The notes under the pieces are model-generated. The model did not search any database, was not told the DNA's origin, and saw only the letters and a program-made list of their open reading frames with translations. Below, in pieces: positions 5,695 to 7,909 of a DNA stretch of 7,909 bases; the first letter of the stretch is position 1; every line of letters begins with the position of its first letter. The stretch comes from Candidatus Nomurabacteria bacterium RIFCSPLOWO2_12_FULL_46_14 (GTDB taxonomy: Bacteria > Patescibacteriota > Minisyncoccia > Phycocordibacterales > UBA9973): the NCBI GenBank assembly GCA_001786225.1, contig MFVV01000009.1, positions 1 through 7,909 on the forward strand, in the 5' to 3' direction. Made by a program: the position numbers and the translations under genes.

Positions 5695-7038
5695 ATGCAA
5701 TCAAGAGTTTTATCACAACAAGCTTTCTCCTTCCCACTAATCACCAAAGACATAAAAAGCTCTTTTTCGCAAGCTCTTAGTTTTAATGAACGCAGGAATA
5801 TATTTCTAGGAAAGTTGTTGAGTCCTAACAGTAAAAACAGATACAAGCGCTACTTGGGCGCGCCTATCAGATACGCAGGTGGTAAAAGTCTAGCTGTCGG
5901 TCTAATAGTTGAATTGATTCCAAGTGATGCGCGAAGAGTAATTTCTCCATTCTTAGGAGGAGGCTCTGTGGAAGTTGCTGTCGCCAACGAACTAGAACTA
6001 CCAGTTATTGGCTATGACATTTTTGATATTTTGGTAAATTATTGGCAAGTGCAATTAAAAACCCCAAGCGAGTTATATGAAAAATTAAGTAATTTTAAGC
6101 CAAATAAAAGAGAATTTCAAAAAATAAAAGAAAGATTAAAACAACATTGGAAAGGAGAGAAGAAATTAGACAACCTGGATCTCGCGGCTCATTATTACTA
6201 CAATCACAACACTTCTTATGGTCCGGGCTTTTTGAGTTGGCCGTCTTCTGTCTATATGCAGGAAAAAAAATATTCTTCAATGTTGAAAAAGATAAAAAAT
6301 TTTGAAGCGAGTAATTTAAAAGTATTTAAAAGTTCCTTTGAAAAGGTAATTCCCAGATTTACAAACGACTTTTTATATTGCGACCCGCCTTATTTTTTAG
6401 ATGGAGACAGTAAAATGTTTAAGGGAATATATCCTCAAAGAAATTTCCCGATTCATCATAATAGTTTTAACCACGAAGCGTTAAGAGATTTGCTCTTACA
6501 ACATAAAGGTAAATTCATATTGTCTTATAACGACTGTTCCACCATTCGGGAATGGTATAAGGATTTTACTTTCATTGCAGGAGATGCTTACTCGGTCAAA
6601 AGTGGTCAAAAGAGATGGCAGATATTTTTATATGGGAAAAATAGGTTTGAAACAGACAACGCTTTTCAGTCAATGAACGGAATAGGCCAACTACTTATTG
6701 AATGCATTAATCTGTACCCGGATTCTTTTACCGATTATCAAAAAAACAAGATTGACGTCTTTGCTGATAATTTAGATGTTCGAAACTCCAAAGCAAGAAA
6801 TAAAACTCAAACTTCAGATCAAAAAGTTATATTTAAATATAAGGATAAAAATTTAGGCGAATTGGAAATGCGAAATAGTGGTTTTAACCATTATAAGGAA
6901 GTTTTATTTGTTATGAATAAAAAACAGGTCTTAGATTTATTGCTCAACAACATCAAAGTAAGGGGCAAATACAAAGGAAAAATTTTACTTTACGGTGATG
7001 CTGATAAAAAGTTTATTCATCGTAAAAATATATTTTGA
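5695..7038 (+). CDS. D12-class DNA adenine N6-methyltransferase with C-terminal extension
   Basis: Predicted to transfer a methyl group from S-adenosylmethionine to adenine N6 in DNA (Dam/DpnM-like, alpha group). It is 447 aa. Motifs in order: IRYAGGKS (58-65, motif X), PFLGGGSVEVA (85-95, AdoMet-binding motif I), VIGYDIFD (104-111), the catalytic CDPPY (229-233, motif IV) and ILSYND (275-280). The methyltransferase core ends near 320. About 125 further residues, containing LGELEMRN (387-394) and HYKEVLF (399-405), are not part of the usual 260-300-aa core and I cannot assign them. The ATG at 5695 is chosen because the in-frame TTG at 5680 overlaps the -10 box. The gene is far more AT-rich than its neighbours (sampled lines about 27-30% GC against about 62% in sampled lines of dnaE and transketolase), pointing to horizontal acquisition. 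No restriction endonuclease gene is visible, so it may be solitary. Its recognition sequence cannot be read from this. Confidence 0.88.
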   Translation: MQSRVLSQQAFSFPLITKDIKSSFSQALSFNERRNIFLGKLLSPNSKNRYKRYLGAPIRYAGGKSLAVGLIVELIPSDARRVISPFLGGGSVEVAVANELELPVIGYDIFDILVNYWQVQLKTPSELYEKLSNFKPNKREFQKIKERLKQHWKGEKKLDNLDLAAHYYYNHNTSYGPGFLSWPSSVYMQEKKYSSMLKKIKNFEASNLKVFKSSFEKVIPRFTNDFLYCDPPYFLDGDSKMFKGIYPQRNFPIHHNSFNHEALRDLLLQHKGKFILSYNDCSTIREWYKDFTFIAGDAYSVKSGQKRWQIFLYGKNRFETDNAFQSMNGIGQLLIECINLYPDSFTDYQKNKIDVFADNLDVRNSKARNKTQTSDQKVIFKYKDKNLGELEMRNSGFNHYKEVLFVMNKKQVLDLLLNNIKVRGKYKGKILLYGDADKKFIHRKNIF

Positions 7039-7039
7039 C

Positions 7040-7867
7040 ATGCTAACCGAACTAAAAATAAAAGAGCTGGAACAAAAAGCCTTGGATATTCGCCGCTCTA
7101 TTATTGAGATGCTCTCGGAGGCGGGGAGTGGGCACACGGCCGGCCCCTTGGGCATGGCAGACATCTTCGCCCTTTTTTATTTTCATATTCTCCGGCATGA
7201 CCCCAAGAATCCGCTGTGGGACAAGCGGGACATCGTGGTGCTTTCCAACGGTCACATCTGCCCGGTGTATTACGCGGCGATGGCGCACGCGGGCTATTTT
7301 CCGACCGAGGAATTGAAGACCTTGCGCAAATTCGGCAGTCGGCTCCAAGGCCATCCGCATCGGGAGTACATGCCCTGGCTCCAAACTTCTTCCGGTCCCC
7401 TGGGTTCCGGACTTTCCCAAGCGGCGGGTATGGCGTTAGCCGACAGAATGAACCATTGGGCCGAAGGCAGATTTATTTATTGTTTTATGTCCGACGGCGA
7501 ACTGGACGAGGGCAACAGCTGGGAGGCGATTATGTTCGTCGCTAAAAATAAATTGACTAATTTAATCGCCATAGTTGACCGGAACAATATCCAAATAGAC
7601 GGCCGCACCGACGACATTATGCCGCTCGAACCCTTGATGGATAAATGGCATGCCTTTAACTGGCGGGTGATAGAAGTGGACGGCCATGATTTTGAGGCGC
7701 TTAATCGGGCGGTAGAGCAAGCGCAAGCTCCCGGAGACAAGCCGACAGTCATCATCGCCCACACTATTCCCGGCAAGGGAGTCAAGGAATTTGAAGGGGA
7801 TTACAAATGGCACGGCAAAGCACCGAATAAAGCAGAAGCCGCGATGGCGTTACAAGAATTAAGCTAA
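7040..7867 (+). CDS. Transketolase, N-terminal (thiamine diphosphate-binding) subunit
   Basis: This is half of a split transketolase, which moves two-carbon ketol units between sugar phosphates and links the pentose phosphate pathway to glycolysis. It is 275 aa. AGSGHTAGPLG (28-38) and SNGHICPVYYA (69-79) carry active-site histidines H32 and H72, and TSSGPLGSGLSQAAGMA (116-132) is canonical. The Mg/ThDP motif is SDGELDEGNSWEA (151-163) with D152 and N182 (DRNN); the usual GDG has become SDG. TIPGKGV (242-248) and WHGKAP (257-262) finish the domain. The protein stops where one-chain transketolases (about 650 aa) continue, as in two-gene versions. The ATG at 7040 is chosen over an in-frame ATG at 6995 because the product then begins like its relatives and starts 1 nt after the methyltransferase TGA. 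No Shine-Dalgarno is seen, so it may be translated by coupling. Confidence 0.94.
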   Translation: MLTELKIKELEQKALDIRRSIIEMLSEAGSGHTAGPLGMADIFALFYFHILRHDPKNPLWDKRDIVVLSNGHICPVYYAAMAHAGYFPTEELKTLRKFGSRLQGHPHREYMPWLQTSSGPLGSGLSQAAGMALADRMNHWAEGRFIYCFMSDGELDEGNSWEAIMFVAKNKLTNLIAIVDRNNIQIDGRTDDIMPLEPLMDKWHAFNWRVIEVDGHDFEALNRAVEQAQAPGDKPTVIIAHTIPGKGVKEFEGDYKWHGKAPNKAEAAMALQELS

Positions 7868-7909
7868 TGATGGAAAATCTAGACACCAAACATAAAAAAT
7901 CCCCGCCGA
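7867..7909 (+). CDS. Start of the next gene, probably transketolase C-terminal subunit (partial)
   Basis: ATGATG at 7867-7872 opens a frame that stays open to the window end (MMENLDTKHKKSPP). The first ATG shares its A with the TAA stop of the preceding gene (TAATG overlap); the second ATG, at 7870, is an equally possible start. The visible residues do not identify a family. The call of transketolase C-terminal subunit (pyrimidine-binding and C-terminal domains) is inferred from position: the preceding gene encodes only the N-terminal half, and the two halves are normally adjacent and co-translated. The 3' end lies outside the window. Confidence 0.6.
   Translation, partial: MMENLDTKHKKSPP

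Noticed and set aside
3443..7038. Alternative genetic code with TGA read as glycine
   Set aside because: TGA ends gap, rpiB and the methyltransferase at the family-expected or operon-expected places, so the standard bacterial code applies.
6995..7039. Upstream ATG at 6995 for the transketolase subunit
   Set aside because: It lies inside the methyltransferase coding sequence and adds 15 residues unlike the family; the ATG at 7040 fits spacing and homology.
1..7909. CRISPR array, tRNA or rRNA genes, insertion sequence ends
   Set aside because: I saw no regularly spaced direct repeats, no tRNA-like cloverleaf or rRNA sequence, and no transposase or terminal repeats with target duplications. 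The inverted repeat at 3368-3429 has no visible flanking duplication.

Overview
The window looks like a piece of a bacterial chromosome, most likely from the Candidate Phyla Radiation (Patescibacteria, Parcubacteria-like). This is an inference. It rests on the divergent ribulose-phosphate epimerase, a transketolase made as a separate N-terminal subunit, the near absence of Shine-Dalgarno sequences, and promoter -10 boxes that lie almost on top of start codons. TGA ends several genes in the expected places (gap, rpiB, the methyltransferase), so the TGA=Gly code of Gracilibacteria/SR1 does not apply.

Layout. Bases 1-88 are the last codons of a plus-strand gene of unknown function, which meets dnaE tail to tail. 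dnaE (85-3315, minus) encodes a full-length C-family replicative polymerase alpha subunit with a metal-ligand-rich PHP domain and a clamp-binding motif. A compact divergent control region lies around 3299-3351. After it come, all on the plus strand, a possible 33-codon leader ORF (3345-3446), gap (3443-4468), rpiB (4475-4960), an rpe-like gene (4953-5645), a D12-class DNA adenine methyltransferase (5695-7038), the transketolase N-terminal subunit (7040-7867) and the first codons of a further gene, probably the transketolase C-terminal subunit.

How it fits together. GAPDH, ribose-5-phosphate isomerase B, the epimerase-like protein and transketolase connect lower glycolysis with the non-oxidative pentose phosphate pathway, the usual route to ribose-5-phosphate in small-genome bacteria. 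The genes are tightly packed (6-nt gap, 8-nt overlap, 1-nt gap, stop/start overlap), which suggests an operon. The methyltransferase interrupts it: it is much AT-richer than its neighbours, has its own promoter and has no metabolic link, so it looks acquired.

The most unusual part is the dnaE/gap spacer. It has a near-perfectly symmetric extended -10 box (TGCTATAATAGCA) that reads as a promoter in both directions. It also has a short ORF whose stop overlaps the gap start as ATGA, and inside that ORF a pair of 18-bp sequences that are exact inverted repeats of each other, each itself nearly palindromic, 42 bp apart. dnaE and the methyltransferase both appear to be transcribed as leaderless mRNAs.
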